Positions 25,602 through 34,384 of a stretch of DNA of 64,000 bases are shown here, piece after piece. The translations under genes and the position numbers were made by a program. The notes under the pieces were generated by a model. It did not search any database, had not been told where the DNA came from, and saw only the letters and a list, made by a program, of their open reading frames with translations. Numbering within the stretch: position 1 is the stretch's first letter; every line of letters begins with the position of its first letter. This stretch comes from Burkholderia sp. 4M9327F10 (lineage in GTDB: Bacteria; Pseudomonadota; Gammaproteobacteria; Burkholderiales; Burkholderiaceae): contig NZ_SCNV01000024.1 of NCBI RefSeq assembly GCF_005503145.1, positions 53,255 through 117,254 on the forward strand, written 5' to 3'.

Positions 25602-25966
25602 TGTTGGCCTCGCGCGGCGCGCATGCCGCGTCGCGCTTCATTCTAGTCGTTTAGGTGCGCATTGAGCTAGCTGGGGCGCGCCGGTTCGCGATGCGCAAAG
25701 AGCGCATGCTGCGTCGCAATGGCACGCTTCTCGCTCTGTATTCGTCCATACGAAAAGCATTGATTTGGCGGTGTTAATCGTCTACAACCTGTCCAACTGG
25801 ACAGGATTGGGAGAGCGGCCCGTGCCCCGGGGTTTGCCCCGGGTGTGTGCTTCACGGGAAACGGCAATGCATGCACCGCGGCCGTGCGGCGACGCCCCAA
25901 AATCCGCCGTAGATGCACCAGTTGGCAGTCGTTGGCATGGTCGGTTCACTGAAAGGAGCGAGACGA
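25602..25966. other. Divergent intergenic region of the pyrimidine cluster
   Basis: No gene is seen in these 365 bases. They hold the candidate promoter and RutR-like operator at 25760-25805 and, in the leader of the hydrolase gene, a GC hairpin (CCCGGGG at 25826-25832 pairing with CCCCGGG at 25837-25843). AAAGGAG precedes the start at 25967. Confidence 0.6.
25760..25805 (+). promoter_or_regulatory. Promoter with RutR-like operator for pyrimidine genes
   Basis: TTGATT (25760-25765) and TACAAC (25783-25788) are 17 bases apart. The perfect 18-bp palindrome CCTGTCCAACTGGACAGG at 25788-25805 begins in the -10 box and covers the expected start point. It has the layout of the E. coli RutR operator (TTGACCA-N2-TGGTCAA) with the CCA-N2-TGG core kept. 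Repression by the adjacent RutR-like protein is inferred. Confidence 0.6.
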
Positions 25967-27247
25967 ATGAACGCGGTATCCGAGGCGTTAAAGCATGCTG
26001 AACCCGCTACGTCGATCAAGGTTGACGGCAAGCGTCTGTGGGACAGCCTGATGACGATGGCGAAGATCGGCGCAACGCCGAAGGGCGGCGTCTGCCGCCT
26101 GGCGCTGACCGATCTCGACAAGGAGGGGCGTGACCTGATCGTGAGCTGGGCGAAACAGGCGGGCTGCACGGTCACGGTCGATCAGATGGGCAATGTCTTC
26201 ATGCGCCGCGCCGGGCGCAATCCGGACGCGCTGCCGGTGATGACCGGCTCGCACGCCGATTCGCAACCCACCGGCGGCCGCTTCGACGGCATCTATGGTG
26301 TGCTGGGCGGGCTCGAAGTAATTCGCAGTCTGAACGATCACGGCATCGAGACCGAGCATCCGGTGGAGGTGGTGATCTGGACCAACGAGGAAGGCTCGCG
26401 CTTTGCCCCGGCGATGGTGGCCTCGGGCGTGTTCGCCGGCGTGTTTACGCTCGAGTACGGGCTGTCACGCAAGGACGTGGACGGCAAGACGATCGGCGAG
26501 GAGCTCAAGCGCATCGGCTATGCCGGCGACCAGCCGTGCGGCGGCCGGCCCGTGCATGCGGCGTTCGAATTGCACATCGAACAGGGACCGATTCTCGAAG
26601 CGGAACACAAGACTATCGGTGTCGTCACCGATGCCCAGGGGCAGCGCTGGTACGAAATCACCTTCACCGGCCAGGAAGCGCATGCCGGCCCGACGCCCAT
26701 GCCGCGCCGCCGCGATGCGCTGCTGGGCGCGGCGCGCGTGGTCGATCTGGTCAACCGCATCGGCCTCGATCATGCGCCGTTCGGCTGTGCGACGGTGGGC
26801 ATGCTGCAGGTGTACCCGAACTCGCGCAACGTGATCCCGGGGCGCGTTTTCTTCACCGTGGATTTTCGCCATCCCGACGATGCCGTGCTCGCGAAGATGG
26901 ACGCCGCGCTGCGCGAAGGCGTCGAGCGGATTGCGAGCGGCATTGGCCTCGAAACCCAGCTCGAACAGATTTTCTACTATGCCCCGGTCAAGTTCGACGC
27001 CGACTGCGTGAAGTCTGTGCGCGCCGCTGCGCAGCGCTTCGGCTATCCGCATCGCGACATGGTGTCGGGGGCGGGACACGATGCCTGCTACCTGTCGCAG
27101 GTCGCGCCGACTTCGATGGTGTTCGTGCCTTGTGTCGACGGCATCAGCCACAACGAGATCGAAGACGCCACGCTCGAATGGATCGAGGCGGGCGCCAACG
27201 TCTTGCTGCATGCGATGGTGGAGCGCGCGTGCGAGCCGGCTTCATGA
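25967..27247 (+). CDS. Zn-dependent N-carbamoyl-beta-alanine hydrolase (M20 family)
   Basis: Amidase of 426 residues; the start at 25967 has AAAGGAG upstream. Metal-binding segments of the hydantoinase/carbamoylase M20 family are visible: GSHADSQPTGGRFDGIYG, WTNEEGSRF, ELHIEQGPILE, and SGAGHDACYLSQV followed by GISHNEIED. It is expected to hydrolyse N-carbamoyl-beta-alanine to beta-alanine, CO2 and ammonia, the last step of reductive uracil degradation (names in use: PydC, HyuC, AmaB). It is the first gene of the operon that also carries preT, preA, the NCS1 transporter and dihydropyrimidinase. A longer frame from 25913 is less likely. Confidence 0.9.
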   Translation: MNAVSEALKHAEPATSIKVDGKRLWDSLMTMAKIGATPKGGVCRLALTDLDKEGRDLIVSWAKQAGCTVTVDQMGNVFMRRAGRNPDALPVMTGSHADSQPTGGRFDGIYGVLGGLEVIRSLNDHGIETEHPVEVVIWTNEEGSRFAPAMVASGVFAGVFTLEYGLSRKDVDGKTIGEELKRIGYAGDQPCGGRPVHAAFELHIEQGPILEAEHKTIGVVTDAQGQRWYEITFTGQEAHAGPTPMPRRRDALLGAARVVDLVNRIGLDHAPFGCATVGMLQVYPNSRNVIPGRVFFTVDFRHPDDAVLAKMDAALREGVERIASGIGLETQLEQIFYYAPVKFDADCVKSVRAAAQRFGYPHRDMVSGAGHDACYLSQVAPTSMVFVPCVDGISHNEIEDATLEWIEAGANVLLHAMVERACEPAS

Positions 27248-27424
27248 ACGTGCGAGAGGAGATGGGGTGCTGTGCCGGCCACTGATGGGTCTGGATTAGC
27301 CGGGTCTGCGTTAGCGCCTTCAGAACAAGCCTGACCGTATCGCCTATAAAACACGTCGTCCCGACCGCGCTTGCAGTGCGGCCGGCGGGCACGGCTACGT
27401 CCTCACATTGAAGAAGGAACGTGT

Positions 27425-28771
27425 ATGGCCATCAAGCATACCGGCGACATTGCTGCGCAGCGCCTGTCGCCCGAGCAGCTTTCCTGCGAATTCACGGATA
27501 TCGCGCCCTTGCTCGATCCGGCCGCCGCAGCGGTGGCGGCGAGCCGCTGTCACTACTGTTACGACGCGCCGTGCATTCAGGCCTGTCCGACGCAGATCGA
27601 CATTCCCGGTTTTATCCGCAAGATCGGCAACGGCAACCTGAAGGGCGCCGCCGTGGATATTCTCTCGGCGAATCCTTTGGGCGGCATGTGCGCGCGGGTC
27701 TGCCCGACCGAGATTCTTTGCGAAGGTGCTTGCGTGCGCAACCATCAGGACGAGAAACCGGTGGCGATCGGCGCGCTGCAGCGTCATGCGACCGACTGGG
27801 CGCTGGCGCGTGGTGAGGTGTTGTTCAAGCGTGCGCCCGAGACCGGGAGGCATATCGCCGTGGTCGGCGCGGGTCCGGCGGGTCTCGCCTGCGCGCATCG
27901 CCTGGCGCTGGCCGGTCACACCGTGACGATTTACGACGCGCACGACAAGGCCGGCGGGCTGAACGAATACGGCATCGCCGCTTATAAGACAGTGGACGAT
28001 TTTGCGCAGCGTGAAGTGGCGTGGCTGCTGTCAGTGGGCGGCATCTCAATCAGGACCGGCGTGACGCTCGGCCGCGATCTGAGTCTCGACGCGTTGCGCA
28101 AGCAGCATGACGCGGTGTTTCTCGCCATCGGCCTCACTGGCGTGCGTGAACTGGCGCTGGAAGGCGAGGCGCTTGCCGGCGTGCTCAATGCAGTGGATTT
28201 CATCGAGCAGGTGCGCCAGGCGGGCGATCTCGCCACGGTGCCGGTGGGGCGCCGTGTGGTGGTGATCGGCGGCGGCAATACAGCGGTGGATGCCGCCGTG
28301 CAAAGCCGCAAGCTTGGCGCGACGACGGTGACGATGGTCTACCGGCGCGGCGTCGAGACGATGAGCGCGACCTGGGCCGAGCGCGAATTCGCGCAGAGCC
28401 AGGGCGTGACGCTCATCACGCATGCGAAGCCGGTGCGGCTGCTGGGCAGCGACGGCGCGGTGACGGGCGTCGAGTTCGAGCGCGCCTCTGCCGCGGGTGT
28501 GGAGCGCTTCGCTGTCGAGGCGGACATGGTGCTGAAGGCCATCGGCCAGACGCTGGTGGCGCTGGGTGTGGAGCGCGATCTGCTGACGCTCGACGGCAGC
28601 CGGATTGCCGTCGATGCGAATGGGCAGACCTCGTTGCCCGATGTCTGGGCCGGTGGCGACTGCGCGGCGACGGGCGGCATCGACCTGACGGTGCAGGCGG
28701 TACAGGACGGCAAGCTCGCCGCTGCTGCCATCGACGCGTATTTTGCCCGCACGGCGGTCAAGGCCGCCTAG
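27425..28771 (+). CDS. preT: NAD-dependent dihydropyrimidine dehydrogenase subunit PreT
   Basis: Protein of 448 residues from the ATG at 27425 with AAGGAA upstream. It resembles the small subunit of glutamate synthase: N-terminal iron-sulfur cysteines in CHYCYDAPCIQACPT (around residues 42-56) and CARVCPTEILCEGAC, then FAD site VVGAGPAGLACAHRLA (around 145) and NAD site VVIGGGNTAVDAAVQ (around 280). PreT and PreA together reduce uracil and thymine to the dihydro forms with NADH, or run in reverse. preA follows after 86 bases. Confidence 0.94.
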   Translation: MAIKHTGDIAAQRLSPEQLSCEFTDIAPLLDPAAAAVAASRCHYCYDAPCIQACPTQIDIPGFIRKIGNGNLKGAAVDILSANPLGGMCARVCPTEILCEGACVRNHQDEKPVAIGALQRHATDWALARGEVLFKRAPETGRHIAVVGAGPAGLACAHRLALAGHTVTIYDAHDKAGGLNEYGIAAYKTVDDFAQREVAWLLSVGGISIRTGVTLGRDLSLDALRKQHDAVFLAIGLTGVRELALEGEALAGVLNAVDFIEQVRQAGDLATVPVGRRVVVIGGGNTAVDAAVQSRKLGATTVTMVYRRGVETMSATWAEREFAQSQGVTLITHAKPVRLLGSDGAVTGVEFERASAAGVERFAVEADMVLKAIGQTLVALGVERDLLTLDGSRIAVDANGQTSLPDVWAGGDCAATGGIDLTVQAVQDGKLAAAAIDAYFARTAVKAA

Positions 28772-28857
28772 CGAGCGGCAAAGCCCCGCACCAAGTGACG
28801 TAATGAGTGACGCACCAAGCGACACCACGACAAAACAGAGTCCCCAAGGAGCCGAAC

Positions 28858-30189
28858 ATGGCCGATCTGCGCTGTACGATTGCCGGCATCACCTCGCCGA
28901 ACCCTTTCTGGCTCGCCTCCGCGCCGCCGACCGACAAGGCCTATAACGTCAACCGCGCCTTTGAGGCGGGCTGGGGCGGTGTGGTCTGGAAAACGCTCGG
29001 CCTCGACCCGCATGTGGTGAACGTCAGCTCGCGCTACGGCGCGGTGCAATGGAACGGCCAGCGCATCGCCGGCCTGAACAATATCGAACTGATTACCGAT
29101 CGCCCGCTCGACGTCAATCTTCGCGAGATCGCCCAGGTCAAGCGCGACTGGCCGGACCGCGCGCTGATCGTCTCGCTGATGGTGCCGTGCAACGAGCGCG
29201 ACTGGAAATGGATTCTGCCGCTCGTCGAAGACACCGGCGCCGATGCAGTGGAACTGAACTTCGGCTGCCCGCACGGCATGAGCGAGCGCGGCATGGGTGC
29301 GGCGGTGGGCCAGGTGCCGGAATACGTGGAGATGGTCACGCGTTGGGTCAAGGAGGGCACGAAGCTGCCTTGCCTCGTGAAGCTGACGCCGAACATCAGC
29401 GATATCCGCATGGGCTCGCGTGCGGCCTATAAGGGCGGCGCGGACGGCGTGTCGCTCATCAACACCATCAACTCGATTGTCGGCGTGGACCTGGACGTGA
29501 TGGCGCCCATGCCGATCGTCGACGGCAAGGGTACGCACGGCGGATATTGCGGACCGGCGGTCAAGCCGATTGCACTGAACATGGTGGCCGAGATCGCCCG
29601 CGATGTCGAAACGCCCAATCTGCCGATCTCCGGCATCGGCGGTATTTCAACGTGGCGCGATGCAGCGGAATTCATCGTGCTGGGCGCGGGCAGCGTGCAG
29701 GTCTGCACGGCGGCCATGCATTACGGCTTCCGGATCGTCTCGGACCTCGCCGACGGTTTGTCGAACTGGATGGACGAGAAAGGCGACGCGACGCTCGACG
29801 CGATTCGCGCTCGCGCGGTGCCCAACGTCACGGACTGGCAGTACCTGAACCTCAAGTACGACATCAAGGCGCGCATCGACCAGGACAAGTGCATTCAGTG
29901 CGGCTTGTGCCATATCGCCTGCGAGGACACCTCGCACCAGGCCATCACGCGAGAAAAAGATGGCGTGCGGCATTTTGAAGTGGTGGACTCCGAGTGTGTC
30001 GGGTGCAATTTATGCATGCATGTCTGCCCGGTCGATCAATGCATTACGATGGAACGGGTCGACGCGGGTGAATACGCCAACTGGACCACGCACCCGAACA
30101 ACCCGGCGCGGGTGCAGGCAGGCGAACCGCAGGCAGAACAAACCGCGGCGCAACACGCCCAAGCCCACGCCGCCGCGAAAGCGGCCTGA
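28858..30189 (+). CDS. preA: NAD-dependent dihydropyrimidine dehydrogenase subunit PreA
   Basis: Protein of 443 residues starting MADLRCTIAGITSPNPFWLAS with AAGGAG upstream. The N-terminal part is a dihydroorotate-dehydrogenase-like TIM barrel with FMN; VMVPCN/NFGCPHGMSERGMGAA around residue 130-145 contains the active-site Cys region seen in dihydropyrimidine dehydrogenases, and ISGIGGISTWRDAAEF is a phosphate-binding loop. Two C-terminal [4Fe-4S] motifs follow (CIQCGLCHIACED and CVGCNLCMHVCP). It catalyses reduction of uracil or thymine with PreT. An Ala/Gln-rich tail of about 35 residues ends the protein. Confidence 0.95.
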   Translation: MADLRCTIAGITSPNPFWLASAPPTDKAYNVNRAFEAGWGGVVWKTLGLDPHVVNVSSRYGAVQWNGQRIAGLNNIELITDRPLDVNLREIAQVKRDWPDRALIVSLMVPCNERDWKWILPLVEDTGADAVELNFGCPHGMSERGMGAAVGQVPEYVEMVTRWVKEGTKLPCLVKLTPNISDIRMGSRAAYKGGADGVSLINTINSIVGVDLDVMAPMPIVDGKGTHGGYCGPAVKPIALNMVAEIARDVETPNLPISGIGGISTWRDAAEFIVLGAGSVQVCTAAMHYGFRIVSDLADGLSNWMDEKGDATLDAIRARAVPNVTDWQYLNLKYDIKARIDQDKCIQCGLCHIACEDTSHQAITREKDGVRHFEVVDSECVGCNLCMHVCPVDQCITMERVDAGEYANWTTHPNNPARVQAGEPQAEQTAAQHAQAHAAAKAA

Positions 30190-30193
30190 AATG

Positions 30194-30234
30194 TGGCCCG
30201 AAAAACGGCCCGAGAATGGCCCGAAAACGGCCCG
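30194..30234 (+). repeat. Short tandem repeats after preA
   Basis: Four consecutive 11-12-base units of the form (T/C)GGCCCGAAAA follow the preA stop codon, alternating TGGCCC and CGGCCC. They lie in the untranslated gap before the transporter gene. No role is evident. Confidence 0.6.
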
Positions 30235-30366
30235 GGTGGCCTGAGCGGCGAAGCAGGATTGCAGCACACGATGCGCTTGTGACGATGTGAGTTTCTATCC
30301 GGCCCGACGCCCCCGCAAACACGCATAGAGGGGCGCGGGCCACAACGACGAACCGGAGATTGTTCA

Positions 30367-31878
30367 ATGAAATCGACAGCGCAAGGCGCCGAGCCGCAGC
30401 TAGCGGCCGGCGTGCAGGGCAGCAGTCTTTATAACGACGACCTGGCGCCGACCGGCGTCGCGCAGCGCACCTGGAAGTGGTATCACTTCGCGGCGCTGTG
30501 GGTGGGGATGGTGATGAATATCGCTTCGTACATGCTCGCGGCCGGCTTGACCGAGCAGGGCATGTCGCCGTGGCAGGCGGTGCTCACGGTGCTGCTCGGC
30601 AACCTGATCGTACTGGTGCCGATGCTGCTGATCGGCCATGCCGGGGCAAAACACGGCATTCCGTATGCGGTGCTGGTGCGCTCCTCGTTCGGCACCCAGG
30701 GCGCGAAACTGCCGGCCATGTTGCGCGCGATCGTGGCCTGCGGCTGGTACGGCATCCAGACGTGGCTTGGCGGCAGTGCGATCTATACGCTGCTCAATAT
30801 CCTCACCGGCAATGCATTGCATGGCGAGGCGCTGCCGTTTCTCGACATCTCGCTCGCACAGCTGGCGTGCTTCCTCGTGTTCTGGGCCTTGCAGATCTAC
30901 TTCATCGTGCACGGCACCGACTCGATCCGCTGGCTCGAAAGCTGGTCCGCGCCGATCAAGGTCGTGATGTGCATTGCGCTGGTCTGGTGGGCGACGTCGA
31001 AGGCCGGTGGTCTGGGCTCGATGCTGTCGGCGCCGTCGCAATTCGTGGCGGGCGGCAAGAAAGAAGGACTCTTCTGGGTGACGTTCTGGCCGGGGTTGAC
31101 CGCGATGGTCGGGTTCTGGGCCACGCTCGCGCTGAACATTCCCGACTTCACGCGCTTTGCCCGCTCGCAGCGCGACCAGGTGATCGGCCAGTCGATCGGC
31201 TTGCCGGCGCCCATGGCGCTGCTCTCGGTGATCTCGGTGGTGGTGACGTCGGCCACCGTGGTGATCTACGGCAAGGCGATCTGGGATCCTATCGATCTGA
31301 CGAGCCGCATGACTGGCATCGGCGTGGGCGTTGCGCTGGTGATCCTCACACTCGATACGATGTGCTGCAATCTTGCCGCCAATCTCGTGGGGCCGGCTTA
31401 CGACTTTTCGAGCCTGTGGCCGAAGGGCATTAGTTATCGCGTAGGCGGCATGATCACCGCGACGATTGCCATTGTGATGATGCCGTGGAAGATTCTGGCC
31501 ACGACCCAAGGCTATATTTTCACGTGGCTGGTCGGCTATTCCGCCTTGCTTGGACCGGTGGCCGGTATCCTGATGGTGGACTACTTCCTGATTCGCGGCA
31601 CGCGGCTCGATTCGCGCGAACTGTTCGATGAGAACGGCGAATACAGCTATACGGGCGGCTGGAATATCGGCGCGGTGGTCGCGCTGCTGGTGGGGGTCTT
31701 GCCGAATCTGCCGGGCTTTCTGCATACCGCCTTTCCGGCGGCGTTTCCCAATGTGCCCGCGTTTTTCAACACGCTGTACACGTATGCATGGTTTGTGGGT
31801 CTCGCGCTGGCATCCATCGTCTATAGCGCGTGGATGAAACTGAGCAAGGGGCCGAGCGCGCGGGTGGCGAGCGCCTGA
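30367..31878 (+). CDS. NCS1 family nucleobase/hydantoin transporter
   Basis: Inner-membrane transporter of 503 residues with about 12 membrane segments. NCS1 features are WKWYHFAALWVGMVMNIASYMLAAGL at the start, GAKHGIPYAVLVRSSFGTQGAKLPAMLRA, WYGIQTWLGGSAIY and NIPDFTRFARSQRDQ. Family members (Mhp1, PucI, CodB) carry hydantoins, allantoin, uracil or cytosine with Na+ or H+. Lying between preA and dihydropyrimidinase, it probably imports uracil, thymine or a related hydantoin. The ATG at 30367 fits the family N terminus. Confidence 0.92.
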   Translation: MKSTAQGAEPQLAAGVQGSSLYNDDLAPTGVAQRTWKWYHFAALWVGMVMNIASYMLAAGLTEQGMSPWQAVLTVLLGNLIVLVPMLLIGHAGAKHGIPYAVLVRSSFGTQGAKLPAMLRAIVACGWYGIQTWLGGSAIYTLLNILTGNALHGEALPFLDISLAQLACFLVFWALQIYFIVHGTDSIRWLESWSAPIKVVMCIALVWWATSKAGGLGSMLSAPSQFVAGGKKEGLFWVTFWPGLTAMVGFWATLALNIPDFTRFARSQRDQVIGQSIGLPAPMALLSVISVVVTSATVVIYGKAIWDPIDLTSRMTGIGVGVALVILTLDTMCCNLAANLVGPAYDFSSLWPKGISYRVGGMITATIAIVMMPWKILATTQGYIFTWLVGYSALLGPVAGILMVDYFLIRGTRLDSRELFDENGEYSYTGGWNIGAVVALLVGVLPNLPGFLHTAFPAAFPNVPAFFNTLYTYAWFVGLALASIVYSAWMKLSKGPSARVASA

Positions 31879-31931
31879 GGCCTTGAAAGGTCTGCAAATG
31901 CAGTGTGAAGCATGAAGCATTAAGCATGAGA

Positions 31932-31963
31932 CGGGCATGCCTTGCGCAACGCTAGCATGCCCG
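31932..31963 (+). repeat. 9-bp stem-loop before dihydropyrimidinase gene
   Basis: CGGGCATGC (31932-31940) pairs with GCATGCCCG (31955-31963) across a 14-base loop, between the transporter and hydA genes. It is preceded by three near-identical 7-base units (GAAGCAT, GAAGCAT, TAAGCAT). No T-run follows, so processing or mRNA stability is as likely as attenuation. Confidence 0.45.
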
Positions 31964-32014
31964 CCGCGGTAAGCGCAGTAACGAACACGTAGCAGTCAAT
32001 GAGGAGGCAGCAAG

Positions 32015-33466
32015 ATGACGACTCTGATTCGCGGCGGCACGGTAATCGACGCGGACCGTAGCTGGCGGGCGGACGTATTGTGTGCCGACCCGCAGGACGG
32101 CGGTACGATCCTGCAGGTTGGGCCGGAGCTGGAGGCACCGGCGGGCGCGTCGATTGTGGACGCGCATGGACAATACGTGATGCCCGGCGGCATCGACCCG
32201 CATACGCATATGGAGTTGCCCTTCATGGGCACCACGGCGAGCGACGACTTCTATACGGGCACGGCGGCGGGCCTCTCGGGCGGCACCACCAGCATCATCG
32301 ACTTCGTGATCCCAAGCCCGCGCCAGTCGCTGATGGAGGCCTTTCACTCATGGCGTGGTTGGGCCGAAAAGGCCGCCGCCGACTACGGCTTTCATGTCGC
32401 GGTGACGTGGTGGGACGAATCGGTGCATCGCGACATGGGCACGCTCGTGCATGAACATGGGGTGTCGAGCTTCAAGCACTTCATGGCCTACAAGAACGCC
32501 ATCATGGCGGACGACGAAGTGCTGGTGAACAGCTTCGCGCGTTCGCTCGAACTGGGGGCGCTGCCCACCGTGCATGCGGAGAACGGCGAACTGGTGTTCC
32601 AGTTGCAGCGGCAATTGCTGGCGAAAGGCATTACCGGACCGGAAGCGCATCCGCTCTCGCGGCCGCCCGAAGTGGAGGGCGAAGCGGCCAATCGGGCGAT
32701 CCGCATTGCGCAGGTGCTCGGTGTGCCGGTGTATATCGTGCACGTGTCGTCGAAAGACGCGGTCGATGCGATTGCGCGCGCGCGTAGCCAGGGCTTGCGC
32801 GTGTTCGGCGAAGTGCTGCCGGGGCATCTCGTGATCGATGAGGCTGTCTACCGCGATCCGGACTGGACGCGTGCCGCCGCGCATGTGATGAGTCCGCCGT
32901 TCCGTTCCAGCGAGCATCGCGAGGCGCTCTGGAGCGGACTGCAAGCGGGGCAGTTACACACGACCGCAACCGATCACTGCGTGTTCTGCGCGTCGCAGAA
33001 GGCGATGGGCCGCGAGGACTTCACAAAGATTCCGAACGGCTGCGGCGGGGTTGAAGACCGCATGTCGGTGCTGTGGCATCACGGCGTGAACGCCGGGCGT
33101 CTCACGCCGAACGAGTTTGTGCGGATCACGTCAGCCAATGCGGCGCAAATCTTTAACCTGTATCCGCGCAAAGGCGCCGTGCAGGTTGGAGCGGACGCCG
33201 ACCTGGTGGTGTGGGACCCGGCAGCCACCAAAACCATTTCGGTCAAGACCCATCACCAGAAGGTGGATTTCAACGTGTTCGAAGGCATGACGGTGCAGGG
33301 CGTGGCCACGCATACGCTCACGCGCGGCGCGCTGGCGTGGAGCGATGGCGATCTGCGGGCGGTGCGCGGCGCGGGCCAATATCTGAAGCGTCCGCCCAAC
33401 GCCGCTTACTTCGACGCGATCCGGGTGGCCAACAAGCTCAAGGAGCCGCATGCGGTAGAGCGCTAA
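32015..33466 (+). CDS. hydA: Dihydropyrimidinase / D-hydantoinase
   Basis: Cyclic amidohydrolase of 483 residues with GAGGAGG upstream. Binuclear metal ligands are visible: His63 and His65 in GIDPHTHMELPF, the carboxylated Lys160 in FKHFMAYK, later HVSSKDAVD and the TATDHCVF segment with the metal-binding Asp. It opens dihydrouracil to N-carbamoyl-beta-alanine, the substrate of the hydrolase encoded first in this operon. Length and motif order match bacterial dihydropyrimidinases. It appears to be the last gene of the pyrimidine operon; the next gene is convergent. Confidence 0.95.
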   Translation: MTTLIRGGTVIDADRSWRADVLCADPQDGGTILQVGPELEAPAGASIVDAHGQYVMPGGIDPHTHMELPFMGTTASDDFYTGTAAGLSGGTTSIIDFVIPSPRQSLMEAFHSWRGWAEKAAADYGFHVAVTWWDESVHRDMGTLVHEHGVSSFKHFMAYKNAIMADDEVLVNSFARSLELGALPTVHAENGELVFQLQRQLLAKGITGPEAHPLSRPPEVEGEAANRAIRIAQVLGVPVYIVHVSSKDAVDAIARARSQGLRVFGEVLPGHLVIDEAVYRDPDWTRAAAHVMSPPFRSSEHREALWSGLQAGQLHTTATDHCVFCASQKAMGREDFTKIPNGCGGVEDRMSVLWHHGVNAGRLTPNEFVRITSANAAQIFNLYPRKGAVQVGADADLVVWDPAATKTISVKTHHQKVDFNVFEGMTVQGVATHTLTRGALAWSDGDLRAVRGAGQYLKRPPNAAYFDAIRVANKLKEPHAVER

Positions 33467-33526
33467 CCGTTAGGGCGCGCGCGGACGGTGTTCGGGTACC
33501 GCTGCGCGCTCGCTGCGTTTCGTTCG

Positions 33527-34153
33527 TTAAAGCTTGGACGGGCTCGCGTGCTCGTCCTGCGCGCTCGCGGGCGCACCCGGCACCACCGGCTTGCCTTGAG
33601 TCCAGTTGATGAAGCCGTTCAGCATCGGGTGAAACAGCGGGTCATCAAGGCCCGCCATGTTGACTGCGCTGGTATCGATCAGCAAAACGGTCTTTCCGGT
33701 GCTCGCGTCAACCGCCTTCATGGTGCCTTCGAACACATAACCGCCCTTGAAGATGGCATTCGGCTCGACGATCAGGAACGGGCCGATTTCCTTGCTTAGG
33801 TTATTCAGTCCAACCAGATCGGAAACGTTCGGCACCTTGCTGCCGAGGTTGCGCTCGATCACCAGCGCCTCAAGGTCATCCTTCGTCATGACCTTCTTGA
33901 AGGTGTGCATATCCTTGAATGCCGCAACGAAGAAATCCACGAAACGCGGGTTCGGCGTTTCGGCATTGATCTTCAGATACAGCATTTGCGTATAGGCGGG
34001 ATCGAACTTGTCGACGACCTTGACGTCTTCCGGCTTGAGCGTGGAGTGCGTCGCGTACAGGCCGGTGGTGGGGTCCGGCTGATCGACGTGAAGGGTGGCG
34101 TTGCAACCGGCGAGCAGGGCGACAAACGTGACGGCAGTAGCGAGACGAAGCAT
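33527..34153 (-). CDS. Lipoprotein of unknown function
   Basis: Protein of 208 residues with signal and lipobox MLRLATAVTFVALLAGC (Cys17) and AAAGGAAG before the ATG. After a DQPDPTTGLYATHSTLKPEDVKVVDKFDPAY stretch the mature protein contains IGPFLIVEPNAIFKGGYVFEGTMKAVDASTGKTVLLIDT, a beta-rich segment that could be an envelope-facing domain. No known family is recognised. It is convergent with hydA and divergent from the following hydrolase gene. Confidence 0.75.
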   Translation of the reverse strand: MLRLATAVTFVALLAGCNATLHVDQPDPTTGLYATHSTLKPEDVKVVDKFDPAYTQMLYLKINAETPNPRFVDFFVAAFKDMHTFKKVMTKDDLEALVIERNLGSKVPNVSDLVGLNNLSKEIGPFLIVEPNAIFKGGYVFEGTMKAVDASTGKTVLLIDTSAVNMAGLDDPLFHPMLNGFINWTQGKPVVPGAPASAQDEHASPSKL

Positions 34154-34384
34154 GGCTTCCTTTGTGGTTATCTGGTTTTTGATTAATGCCTGCTTTTATA
34201 TCGGCATTCAAGTTCATTTCTTTAGAAACCCGATGAGGTGGGCGGATTGATTATTCGCCAGGCATATAGCGCCAAAACTCGCAAATGCATGAAAGCAAAC
34301 CCGCAGGCGCGGCCGGAAGCTTCAGTTTCCGCCGGGATGGCCGTTATCCAGATGCGGGCAGGTGCCGCCTCATTCAGGCCGTCT

